Shown: one piece after another, positions 1-11,400 of the stretch
Layout of the letters: every line of letters starts with the position of its first letter
How positions within the stretch are numbered: the first letter of the stretch is position 1
Origin: Strongylocentrotus purpuratus
Taxonomy: Eukaryota > Echinodermata > Echinoidea > Camarodonta > Strongylocentrotidae
Direction of reading: 5' to 3'
Assembly (NCBI RefSeq): GCF_000002235.5
Contig: NW_022145605.1
Span: 1,229,321-1,293,320, forward strand
DNA: 64,000 nt
Position numbers and translations under genes: made by a program
Notes under the pieces: model-generated
What the model was told of the DNA's origin: nothing
The model's database searches: none
What the model saw: the letters and a program-made list of their open reading frames with translations, nothing else

Positions 1-330
1 GGAAGACATATATCATTATTGTTACAAGAACAAATATAAAGGGTTGACTGTTGCTATTTTGCTTGATGTCATGCTACTGTACCACCAAATGGATAAAAAT
101 TAATGTGGAGCTCTCAGACATAAACGGACAAGGAATTGTATAGTTAACATAAAGTGTAATTTACATTCTTGCAAGTATGCAAGTATTCCAGTCGTTGTGG
201 TCTGTATACAGTGTGCTTATTATGCTGATGTATGTCCTAGCTCTGTCATCTGAAAGTATTCTTCAGTTTGTTTCACAGATACTAAATTATGTACACAGGT
301 GGCTGAATATTTGTAATGTTGTACCTGTAT

Positions 331-622
331 AATAATAATAATAGTGGCGTCTTGTATAGTGCTCACATCTGGCACATTGCCACTCCTGCATGGCGCTCCC
401 TTATTATGACCCTCAGTTGGCTTTAGCACGGCTGCCATTACAGCACTTGAGCATTTTACGGAACTAATTCCTGCCAGGTACCCGTTTACATCACCTGGGT
501 GGAGTGTGGCAAAAAGAGATTAATTTCTTGCCAAAGGACATTAATGCTGCAACAAGGATTCTAACCCTATACTTGTGTGGTTAACAATATGGAGACCAAT
601 CCACTGGACCACAACACTTCTA
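331..622 (-). repeat. tRNA-derived SINE, apparently full length
   Basis: Read on the minus strand, the head has a tRNA-like box A (TGGTCCAGTGGATTGG, plus 597-612) and a box B-like GGTTAGAATCC (plus about 555-565), and the body ends in a (TTA)n tail (plus 331-343). The body words GATGTAAACGGGTACCTGG and TGCTAAAGCCA recur in the copy at 24283-24455. The layout, Pol III head, conserved body and short-repeat tail, is that of a SINE. Confidence 0.75.
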
Positions 623-625
623 CAA

Positions 626-1270
626 TGTGTGACGCATGCTCCAGTGACTATTATCCTACACCCCCAAAGTCCTAAATTCAACCCTGCAAAAAATAGACCT
701 AACCCTAACCCTAGCGACAGCTAATCTAAAACCCTATTCCTAACCTTACAGTATATTATTGATTAAATTAACCCTGGAACAATCGAAACAAGGATAATAT
801 CCCAATGTCAAATTCATTGATATAAACCAAACCTCAATAAAAAAAACTTACCTCTTAATAACTCTAGCAAAGTGTACGTGCACTTTTTAGCTCCATGACA
901 ATTCATAATTTCTTTTCCCCAGGTCGATGAATATTAAATGCAGGAAACAAAATAGCATCAGCAGATGACACTGTCTTTCCCATCTCGCAGCAGAGATGCA
1001 CAGCGAAAGAAAAAGTGCAAATATCTGGAATAAAGATGGAGGGCAAAAGGTGTGAAGCCCAAAGGAAATGGGGAGAGGGGAGAGATGTGTCTGCTCTTTT
1101 GTCTTACCACCCCTCGGGAAGGCGTTGCCAAAGATTCTCAAATCATTCATTTCTTCTGGAGATGATGAGTAGTGACCTGCTAATGATTAACCTCTAATGA
1201 GGAAGAGCACAGATACCACAACTATCAAATATGGATATAGGTCATTCCTAAGAGAACAGGAGAAATGAAG
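626..1270. other. Intergenic, nothing recognised
   Basis: A short CCCTAACCCTAA-like run near 698-715 is too brief and degenerate to be telomeric. The longest reading frame (887-1150, minus) has no recognisable family and no splice context. Confidence 0.5.
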
Positions 1271-1274
1271 ATAT

Positions 1275-1349
1275 ACAGAGAGAGAGAGAGAGAGGGGGGG
1301 GAGAGAGAGAGAGAGAGAGAGAGGGAGGATGAGGGGTTAGAGGGAGATG

Positions 1350-1393
<44 letters not shown>

Positions 1394-1413
1394 TGGAGAA
1401 TGAGAGAGAGAGG

Positions 1414-1444
<31 letters not shown>

Positions 1445-1714
1445 GGGAGAGAGGGGAGAGAGAGAGAGAGAAAGGGGGAGAATGAGGGAGAGAGGAGAGA
1501 AAAAGAGAGAAAGAGAGGGAGAGAGGGAGAGAGGAAGAGAGAGTGAGAGAGAGAGAGAGGGGAGGGGTTAGAGGGAGATGGAGATAGAGAGAGAGAGGGG
1601 AGAGAGAGAGAGAGAGTGAGAGAGAGAGAGAAAGAGAGAGGGGAGAGAGGGGGAGAGAAAGGGGAGAATGAGGGAGAGAGGAGAGAAAAAGAGAGAAAGA
1701 GAGGGAGAGAGAGT

Positions 1715-1749
<35 letters not shown>

Positions 1750-1975
1750 GGAGAACGAGAGAGACAGAATGAGAGGGAGAGAGAGAAGAAAGAAAGAGAA
1801 AGAAAGAGAAAGAGAGAGGGAGAGAGGGAGAGAGATGAAAGACAGGTGAGAACAAACTTTTAATATAAAGTTGGTAAAATAATAGAGGGAGAGAGAGAGA
1901 GATAGTCAGAGAGAGACAGAGAGAGACATACAGAGAGATAGACAGAGACAGAGAGAGATACAAAGACAGAGACAG
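1275..1975. repeat. Long (GA)n-rich purine tract, about 700 bp
   Basis: Nearly uninterrupted purines on the plus strand, mostly GA dinucleotides mixed with GGGA and GAAA variants. Higher-order repetition is visible: a block containing GTTAGAGGGAGATGGAGATAG occurs near 1335 and again near 1567. Reading frames through it are compositional artefacts. Confidence 0.95.
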
Positions 1976-2404
1976 TAAATGCTATGTTGACATGAGGCAA
2001 GACGAGGAAGAGGGATCAATACAGATGAATGTGGACAAAAGACAAGAAAACAGAGGTAAGAGGTAAAGAGGGATTGGGAAAAAAATGTATGACTATTAAG
2101 TTAATCGCTGAAATAGCAGACACGTAGAGTTCAACTTAAAAGCAAAAAAGGCAATGAAGCTACTACAGTGTTGTAACAAATACAGATAGTGAAATGGTAG
2201 ATTTCTTTGATTGGATTTAGCAAATAAAGAATGCAACTATGAGAAAGGAACATTAAGTGTAACCGCTATAATGGCTGGAACTCCTGAATATTTCAGTCGG
2301 AAGTATATCCAAGCAACTGACCGATTGATACTATACTGGAAAAACAAAACATAAGTGTTGTATTTCTTCTCTCATTTCTTTCTTCAAAATATAAACAAAA
2401 GAAA

Positions 2405-3660
2405 GTTACCCAGTAGGATGTCTAAACCCTTCCACCGTACAGTCTACCCACCCACCTTTACCACCCCCCCCCCCTCCCCTCTCACAAACAAGGCTCTCCT
2501 GGCAGACCTAAAGGGGAATTAATATCAAGTTGGTTTTAATAGAAGCAGAAAAATGAAACAGTTCAATGAAAGTTTGAGCAAAAACCGATTGAAAGTGCAA
2601 TGAATCAAACACATATTGGCAACTATGTGACGTTTCTTGCGAGCTCCCCACATATCTGCCCTGTTCACAAATTTATACTTTCCCTTAAAGGGATTGTTTA
2701 ACAATGTTGAATCTGAGATGCACGGCCCTACGTGCTACCAGTGTCTGTGATATGGTGTAATATTGAAGCCCTACAAAAATCGTGCTTCAAAAAAATGATC
2801 AAGAAGTGCCTCAAAAAGTAAATATCTTTGAGTGACCGGTTTTACTATACTCGTTTTCCCCAATAGACTGTAGTGTTATGAAAACCGTTTGACAAACGCA
2901 AAATTTGGTATAGATTTCCAATCATAATTATCTTGATAATCAGGCAGGCGATCGGCTTGTAAAAGTCATGGAGTTCCTGACTGACCTAAAGGTTTATAAC
3001 TATCATTGCAGCATGAGCTATAAATCCAGGATTTTGTTTCAGAATCTGAGACAAAGTTACCGGATCCCTTTAAGAAATGTTCAATCATACAGTCCCCCTA
3101 AATATTGCAATTTGTTTTTATATAACCCTTGTATGAAACTAATCTACGTCGTCATCAATAACCAAGAATATCATGGATTTTTCTGTACAGGGGGTATTGG
3201 AGAGGAGCTCGCAAGATATGTCACAGTGCTGCCAAATTGTGCATCACTGATGACAACCTCAATAAGACAGTCATAACTGTCCGATTTTGTTTGATTGGAT
3301 ATTGCTCAAACTTTCACTTATTTGTTTGTCGTATCATTCTGCTTTTGTTGAAACCAACTTAATATCAGGGTAGACTTCCCCTTTAAGTCCTACTTCATGT
3401 TATTTAGAAACCTACCAGTCATCTGGGAGACTGGGATCCTCCTCTTCACCATACCGTCTACCCCCACCCCGTCCTCCACCATGCCGCCCCCTCACAAACA
3501 AGGCTCTCCTGACCGCCTTACTTCAAGTTGTTTGGAAGTCTACCAGTCATCAGTGATCAAGTTCTTGGCTGGTGGCTCACAAAGTGCAGTTAACACCCAT
3601 CTTCCATTGATACAGTTGCTCCTCACCCAGATGTCAACGAGACCAATTAATACTCCACTT
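2405..3660. repeat. Decayed ~131-bp tandem repeat interrupted by an element
   Basis: A unit containing CTACCAGTCATC, CCGTCTACCC and CTCACAAACAAGGCTCTCCTG starts near 3389 and again near 3520. The second half of another unit, with the same CACAAACAAGGCTCTCCTG, lies at 2405-2508, on the other side of the inverted-repeat element at 2509-3386. The element therefore seems to have landed inside an older tandem array. Confidence 0.55.
2509..3386. mobile_element. Non-autonomous DNA element with inverted ends (MITE-like), ~880 bp
   Basis: The ends are inverted copies: AAAGGGGAA...AAGTTGGTTTTAATAGAAGCAG at the left, and the reverse complement of AAAGGGGAAGTCTACCCTGA...AAGTTGGTTTCAACA at the right. The next words AGTTTGAGCAAAAACCGAT/AGTTTGAGCAATATCC also pair. 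A related 300-bp copy lies at 46420-46722, and internal sequence recurs at 22150-22412. No transposase frame is seen. Confidence 0.65.
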
Positions 3661-3929
3661 TCTTTATTTACTTCCTACACCCGCACCAACCTTGAGCAGT
3701 TATCACCCGTGCTCAGAGCCGCCTCTTCGCATTACCCCAACACGCTTTCAAGTGCCTTTGCAAAAGCTTCCCGCCCGGTCCAACATAAACACGACATGCT
3801 TTTGCCCAGCGCCAAACACAAACTATCCAAAAGTATATCTTGTGTTGCTTCAGAGAGCCGAGAGTGGGAGGGAGTTAAGCCCAAACGTTTAAGACCCTCT
3901 TGCAGGGGTTATCCTCCCTGTCACTAGTC

Positions 3930-5180
3930 TCCATGTTGACACTGGTATGTCTGAAACCTGAGAGGAGAAGCACTGGACTACTTTATGATAGATGGAATCA
4001 TATCTTATGATCCTCACAAATTTAAAGGATGAATTCTGTCTAAGCTGCAAATATGCAAAGAATGACTTTTCAATGATTGCTCTATATACTAAATATTGAA
4101 GTCAAAAGTAGGAAGATGAGGGTATTGGGTGAACTGGGATCTCTCTAGAGCTAGACGGGCATCAATTCGGTGTAGAACTATCGGAGTTAATGCCCTTCTT
4201 GCTTTCAACAGAAAATATTACCCATCTCTCCCTCGAAGCAGATCCCAGTTTGCTATGAATATCATATATAAAACAAAGTATTTCAAAGCAATGCTACCTG
4301 TTTAATTGCAACACAAGACCATTAATCAGTTAGAGACAATTTAATTTGTGTTCGAAATATTTCCAAATAGTTTAATCCAGCATGAGCTCAGACTGTTTTC
4401 TTTTTCTATCTTTCTTTTCTAAGTGATTTGGCCATGTCTCATATATCAATGAACCTTTACTTGCCCAAATTAAGATGAATTTGAATTTCAACGCTGCCAT
4501 GGACAACTAAAAACTGTCTGGAAACCCCGTCCAGAGGATCTAGACGGGGGGGGGGGGGGGGGGGGTGAACTAGAACAATAACCATCAAGGTCGGCATGGG
4601 AGTTATGCATCAGTCTCACTCACGGTATCCAGGACCAGATACCGTAGATCAACTCTACTTTCAAATAATGCTTAAAAGAGGGAGAATCCTGGTGTAAACA
4701 TTAGGATCAAGAACTGGATGCCATAAGCCACTCCCCTTTTCATTTCAATAGAGACAAGGATCGAGGACTATTGAACCTTAATTAGTTAGAAATAAGATAA
4801 TGTGAGGTATTCATTTCTAATTCATAGTAAGTGGGAGTGTTGGCACTAAGGTTAGCACTACTTGCAAGGGGCACTGTCTTTATTTATGTGTGTGGTGAAG
4901 CACATCAAATCATATGCTTACATCTAATATTCTGCAAATTGTATTTTGATGCATTCAAACTTGACATTTGTATGCATTGCAAAGCTTATGCAGTTGTTTT
5001 TTAAAGCACATTTTTTGTGGGTGCACCTCGGGGAGGGGGCACCAACAGCCCCCTGGCTATGCCATTGCTCATGGTTCCCCTCTGATAATAACCGGGAGGT
5101 TCATTGTTTGGTCAACAGCATCTATTCTTCCTGAAATTTTTAATGTACAGAAATAACATGTGATGGAATGCATTTGATGA
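3930..5180. other. Intergenic, no gene
   Basis: Unique-looking AT-rich sequence with one poly-G run (about 4546-4566). A weak inverted pair, ACTGGGATCT near 4135 and AGATCCCAGT near 4242, may be a decayed element. No coding signal. Confidence 0.5.
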
Positions 5181-5184
5181 AACA

Positions 5185-5270
5185 TTACCAACCTGATACA
5201 GAAAACTTGCATCGGTTGGGGATAATGATAACGTGTAGTTTTTTTTAAGCTTTTACCAACCTGTTGCAAA
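5185..5270. repeat. Dispersed repeat fragment shared with 37010-37075
   Basis: GATACAGAAAACTTGCATC, GTTGGGGATAATGATAAC and GTGTAGTTTTTTTTAAGC followed by TACCAACCTG match the left flank and arm of the foldback at 37046-37217 in the same order, with scattered differences. It is one end of the same family. Confidence 0.6.
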
Positions 5271-5350
5271 CTTCCTGATTATCTGATTTCTATATTTTCT
5301 ATATATTTCACCTGACCAACCTGTTTATTTTGCTTTTCACTTTAATATGT

Positions 5351-5490
5351 TTGTAACATAGTCACAAATTCGTCGCTGTTTTCACGAAGTGACGGTAGTG
5401 AACAAAATTTGCATTCACTTTGCGTTACGATTTTCCTCACTACCGTCACTTCTTGAAAACAAGGACGAATTTCTACATAATATGTTACAA
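5351..5490. repeat. Foldback element, 140 bp
   Basis: TTGTAACATA...CACGAAGTGACGGTAGTGA at the left is the inverse of TCACTACCGTCACTTCTTG...TATGTTACAA at the right, with about a 35-bp spacer. Stem arms are about 50 bp with small mismatches. Confidence 0.8.
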
Positions 5491-8400
5491 CCATTATGTA
5501 AATATAATAGCAAACTTCCAGAAGCATTAACAAACATGTCAGTTTGGGAGTTCGTAGATAGTGTCTTGCCTTTTGAAATGATCTTTACAAAACATCCTGT
5601 GTGACATTACTCATATCGAATTAAAAAATGTGTAACTTTGGTCAAATCCTTTATCCGCAAGATACCCAGTTGTTTTGTATCCAAACAGCTTGAATAAGAG
5701 AATAAGATATTGCTGCCTCATATGCTGTGTCCAGCATAAAGCTTGCAAAACTCTGAAATGGAGAGGCGACAGGGTCTGAAATCAGTCAATAACCGACATT
5801 CCTGATTATCTGATTTTTATATTTTCTCGATATTTCACCTTTAAGGTCCAAGAAGTCTGAGTTGTAAAGGAGCGCTCAATGCCCTTGAACCTGACCAAGA
5901 TCCCGTGCTAATGCACTTTTTGATGTCATCATGGGGCAGTTGAGATAGATATCAAAACACCACAGAAGCTGTCTAGAGTTGAACACTCTCTCAATAACTA
6001 CCAGACTAGCAGGCCTTTTAATAGCAATTTAAACATGTCTCGTTTACACACCTGCTTTTAAGTTCAAACTATCCAGGCTACATCCATTCCTCCAGAAAAA
6101 GGGTTAAATCTGGAAAAACTTGGTCCTTTTGATTCTTAGAGCATCTGAGTAACAAGTGTCATTTTTTTCAAAATTGCAAATAAATCAGCGTAATGAATAA
6201 ATGCAATAAGAATCTGAAATGAAATAGATAAATTATTTCAAGGATGAAATAACTTGATTCGCTCAAGTCCACGGGATAAAGGGTTGATACATAGTGCCTC
6301 ACAAATCATGAGAATATTGGATATTGAATATACAGTGATTATACAGTATCATGATTGGGAGAAAGGTAAAATTGCTAAAATTATTAACAATGTCAACAAG
6401 AAGAAATTCTTACACTTAAACTTTTTTACGCAGATCCCATGACAAAGCTAGCTTGTGAGATCGATGACGATACTCTAAATCAACATGCATCAAAATACAC
6501 TCAAAGTAAAATTAGATTAGAATGTCAAAGTATACAAATATTAAGACAAGGTACTAAAACATCAACTTTAAAAAGTTTGCAGCATGCAGCAGTATTATCT
6601 TTACTTTTCATAGTAATTATGTTTTTCAAAACGTATTTTGACAAATAAGAAAGAATGATCAGGAATCAGAGTCTGAAGAAGATATTGGTGTTCTAGTGAG
6701 AAAGATGTCTTGGTTTATGCAAGGTGTATCGGCTAAGAGTCAAAAGAGGGGTGGAAGAAGAAGAATGTTGATTCAGATTTGGGTCAGAGGGATCGAGATG
6801 AGGGGCTTTAGGGGGTCATTTCAACACCCCTGAAGGGGTGCGTTCTAAATAGATTCACCTACCAGCTAGTCTCAATTCTTCTCTACCCTCTACAGGAACC
6901 ACTATGATTATCCATAGTAACATCTAAAATCTAATGTCCAAGGTATTTAATCATGTAATAAAGTAAAATAAATATAATGAACCTCACAATTATCCCTGCT
7001 ATGTTATGATGTAAGATCTAAGAGGGCTGTCAACCTAATAGAAATCGTCGGTAAACTAAAAAGTTTGATGTCGTCAATGTATGGGACAAGATCTCAGACT
7101 TGCTAAATTCAATGCAGAACCAAGTATCACGAATAGTTAAACAAACGTTAGGAGCACAGTTCAGCATAACAGTCACAGTCTGCCCATATGTTATTATGTT
7201 ATCCATGTCTATCAAGGTATATAAGAAAAACAGACCTGTATCTCTTTTAACACAATATACTCAAGAAACATAGACATTTTTAAGAAAAGGCTCTGCGATT
7301 TTTTTCACAAACACCAATCGGAAATAACTCCACCAGGTCAACACCCAGGACGTGATGCGAGATCCCGCTTTGTCGGAGTATAATCCAGAACCAGAACCAG
7401 AAGTACATTACTTGAAAACTTTCGAATATTTTTTACTATTAATTGTATGCCAAATTTCACACAGGAGGCTTTAAAAGGATTCTTAGATCTTCATTTCTAA
7501 AATTCTAAGGGAGCTCTATGCCTCCACCATTGTGAAAGTGCTGTATTTCATTATTGTTACAAGTATTGTTACAAATAGACTTATTCTCAAACTTAAATGT
7601 ACTCTGTAAACTTATTTTATTACGTACATACATAAATATTTCGTTACTTGTATAATTCACTTGTTCTATTATATATTGTAATACTATATGGTTTCAATTT
7701 GTCATTTTAATTTGTGGATATTTCAGTGGAAAAATAAGTCAAATAAAAAATAAAATCAAAATCAAAGGATGTATCCCTCTTTTAGACATAAAATGTCATA
7801 TGCTTTTGAATGTTCACTATGCCGGACTGCTTGCTTGCAATTAGTCATCATAATAGAATTAAAAAATACCTTTAGCATCCTACTTGACATGAGAAGAAGG
7901 ACTTGAATCAGAATCAAGTGATTCTTGGAGGCACGGTAGAATTGACATGCAAGAAGGGTAAGGGACAGAAACGATACAGATGTGGCCCTCTGGGCCGAAA
8001 TAAGCTCTGTCAGATTTTTCACAGATTCCCTTCAAGGTGCTGTTACAACGTAATTACAAAATTCTGTGGAAACACGAAACTGTTATGCTTGCAATCTCCC
8101 AATGCGTGTCAATCTTTTAACTCCAATTATTTTACCATCAAGAGAAACAAGAGACAAAATTTCCGCCAACAGCCAATCCACACTAAGTTTGATCCAATTG
8201 CAGCCTGCATCCATTTGAGTCTGTGCACAGATCATGCAACGTGTAAGAGATGTGTTCCCACCTGTGGCGTCCCCTCTGTATGGAAAGATAATACTCTCAA
8301 AAATTGATGCAACTATTTTGAAATCATACCCCTCTGGTTCTTTCCGAGAGAGATGTTCTTGATGCTGGGGAATGAAAATAAGATTATCTTTGTCTCTTGT

Positions 8401-11400
8401 GGAAAATGGATATTCTTGATCCACATATGATATTTTCTCCCCAGAAAGTAAGTATAATGAGCATAACAAACTGCTTTAGTGATGTCAAAATAATTATAAA
8501 TGATTATAACCCTGTGTCTAGGTGTAAGTTAATCGATCATTTTAAGATAAAATACATGCAATTCTAGTGTTCTACATATTGTATATGCTGATTTATACTT
8601 GGGAAACAACTCAACTGAAATAATGAATAAAATATGACAATATTCTAGATTTATATATTAAACGCTTTAATACTTTGTTTGTAAAGTGCTTCACATATAT
8701 ATTATTACCCTGACACCAGACTCTCACACAAACCATAGTGTTAGCATAAACTCACATAGCATTTCATCTCATTTCAATCAAATTCTTGACAAATTTTATT
8801 TTTATTTCAAAAAGGAATGAAAGCTCAACCTAGATGAATATCATTTTCAGGAATGAACTTGTTCGAAGTTTAATTGAAGGAAATTTGCCTTTTTCTTCCC
8901 TTTTGAAGTAATCTCTTGTGGGTTTCAAATGTAAGCTCCACTGCATATTAATTTAGATCTTCCTTATTCTACCGATGGATGGTACACATATCTATTTCTC
9001 TAGAGCTTTAATTGAATGTTTCAAACTAACTTGGTTTCCATGAAGAGATACAGCATCCATCTTTCTTTCAAATCCTTTACATTGAATCGTAAGAGGAACA
9101 TGAGATTGAGGTGCAGAACATTTATCCCTTAGAGTGCTTTCTTTAATCACCGCAATTTTAAAGAAAATGTAAATTTCCTCCTACATGACAGAGTAAATCA
9201 CGTGGCTGCAATTTGAAGAAAAAATGTTTATATTTGTCTTATTTGTTAACATTACTAGAAACAATAATTTTTACAGGATTTAGTATAGGTACACAAAAAG
9301 CTTGGATTTTCCTACATTTTTAACTTTTCCAACAGATAAGCTGTTGATGTACTTCCTGCATTTCAACTGATCAAAAGTAGACTTGATGTACATGCAGAAT
9401 AAAACTCGATCTTGTAGATTTTCAAAGTCAAAGGACCTTTCTTTAATGCTGTGTGTGGACCCGCTTTTTCCACATCTAGGTAACCTGGTTTTAAGCTCCA
9501 TCAGTTCTGCCAAAGATCTGCAATCTGGGTAATTTTCTAAGCTAGCTTTTATCTAAATCCTGTTTTTATCCATTGATCTTACTTCCCAGGTGCCGAAGGC
9601 AACATCAAAGACAAGCTTTGGAAAGTATACTAAGTCCTCAATCTCTCCCTCTCTCTCTATCTTTCTCTCTCTTTTATGCTTGGAGATCACAAGAAATTAT
9701 GAATATCATCGCATCAACCATTTCAAAGCTAGTATGAAAAGTTCCTCTCCTTCCTGCACTTATGCAAATTAGCGGTTAGAAGGATTGGCCCTCGAGTATA
9801 TTATAATATAGTAAAACTATATACGCATTTGATATGATTTTCCCCACCAGATATCCGGTAATACCACTCACTTGTCCTTACTTTCTAAGAGAAGAAAGCT
9901 ATTAATAAATATTTGCCAATTGTGTGAAGAATTCCCAAATTGCAAATTGTGAAATCTAATTGCCAAAATTGCATTTTCATCGATAAATACTAAGGTATTG
10001 GAAATTTCTTCAGACAATATAGGACTGTTACTGGTTAGAACTATTCTTAAGTCGATTTGACAACTAATAGTCGTTATATTCCCACTTAAAGACATTTTCA
10101 AGTCCCCCTCCCCATTTTTTTAGGGGAAGTTCTAAATTAGTATAATCTTTCAAATACCGTTATAATTTAACCTTTTAAATTTTTTTTTTGGCCTGCAAAT
10201 ATAAGTGCCATGATGTTTCATTTGCTCTTTTCAGATATTTCTGATAGGCATTTTCAAGATTCCTTCTGGATGCTAAATTATAGCTACTTGCTTCAGACCA
10301 AATGTTGATGAAGAATGATCTTGCAATGTTGCATGCTTTATTTCCATTCTCTTTAAATCAGATCATTCGAATGCTGTACTAAATACCCACTTGCCAAATT
10401 GGCTCTTTGCGAGCAAGTCCATAATTTGAGAATGATACTGGCATTCGTTCACAACACTTTTGTAATACATTTCTTGATATTTTCAGATTGTTCTAATAAG
10501 CTTTGCCAAAACAGCCTTGCCGTCTCCAATCCTTGTTTTAAATCCACTTGTTGCTTGGTAGCTGTAGGCAAGCAAATCTCTCCATTATACTACTAATTTT
10601 CTCACAGAGATAATAGACATGCATTCTGAGCACAGCATTAATAGTAACTCTCTTCAAAGGAATACATTAATCCTTTGTCAAATCACTTGAGGCAAGCCAA
10701 TTTGATGGTCAAGCATATATTCTATGATCACAACAAATGGTTTAAATTAAGTAGTAGCAGCTGATTTCTGCTCTAAATCACCCATTTTCCCACACTATCC
10801 ATTCTCAAAGCAGGCTCATTAAATCCTCTTCTAAATTATATCGACAAGTTGGGTGCTTGCGTATTCAAGTAAATAAACAGTTTTGTTTAATTCATAATGC
10901 AACAAATATCAAGCTATATGGAATGTAAGTAATAATTGGAATGTCAAAGTCAGAAATTGTGTTTTTAATTTTCCTCCGGTCACTATACATGTTACATAAT
11001 ATCAACAATAATATAGGATGACCTTTAGCTATATTCACTGTTTTTTTCAAAACCCATTCCCCAAAACTTCACAGTTACTTCATTTTACAGAATTTGTATC
11101 ATCAGCCTAACTTTTTTTATGGTGTTTAATGGTTCTCAAAAGGAAACCGCTTCTACAGAAAAGAAAGAAAAAACGTTTCAGATGCAGGTTAGCTTAGATT
11201 TGTTTAAATGTACTTGTCCAATGACAATTTTGTCAACAAGTGTTGTTTTACACATAGATCTTTGCAAAGAGCATTCATCAGAAGAAATTGTGATTGAATA
11301 TATTTATAATGCTAAGAGATATGTAATTAAAATATTTAGTATAAAACAAAGTGGTAGATATGTGCTAATTTCTCTAACTGACAAATGAGGGGCTAAAATA

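Noticed and set aside
698-730. Telomere-like CCCTAA repeats
   Set aside because: Only two or three imperfect units.
1265-1963. Glu/Arg-rich and Ser/Leu-rich frames
   Set aside because: Products of the GA microsatellite.
3397-3927. 176-codon open frame on the plus strand
   Set aside because: It runs across a decayed tandem repeat, has no recognisable domain, and its sequence repeats without conserving the frame.
7903-8469. Overlapping 134- and 128-codon frames on opposite strands, one cysteine-rich
   Set aside because: No family resemblance, no splice or start context, and the two frames shadow each other. Cysteine spacing fits no zinc finger or toxin fold I know.
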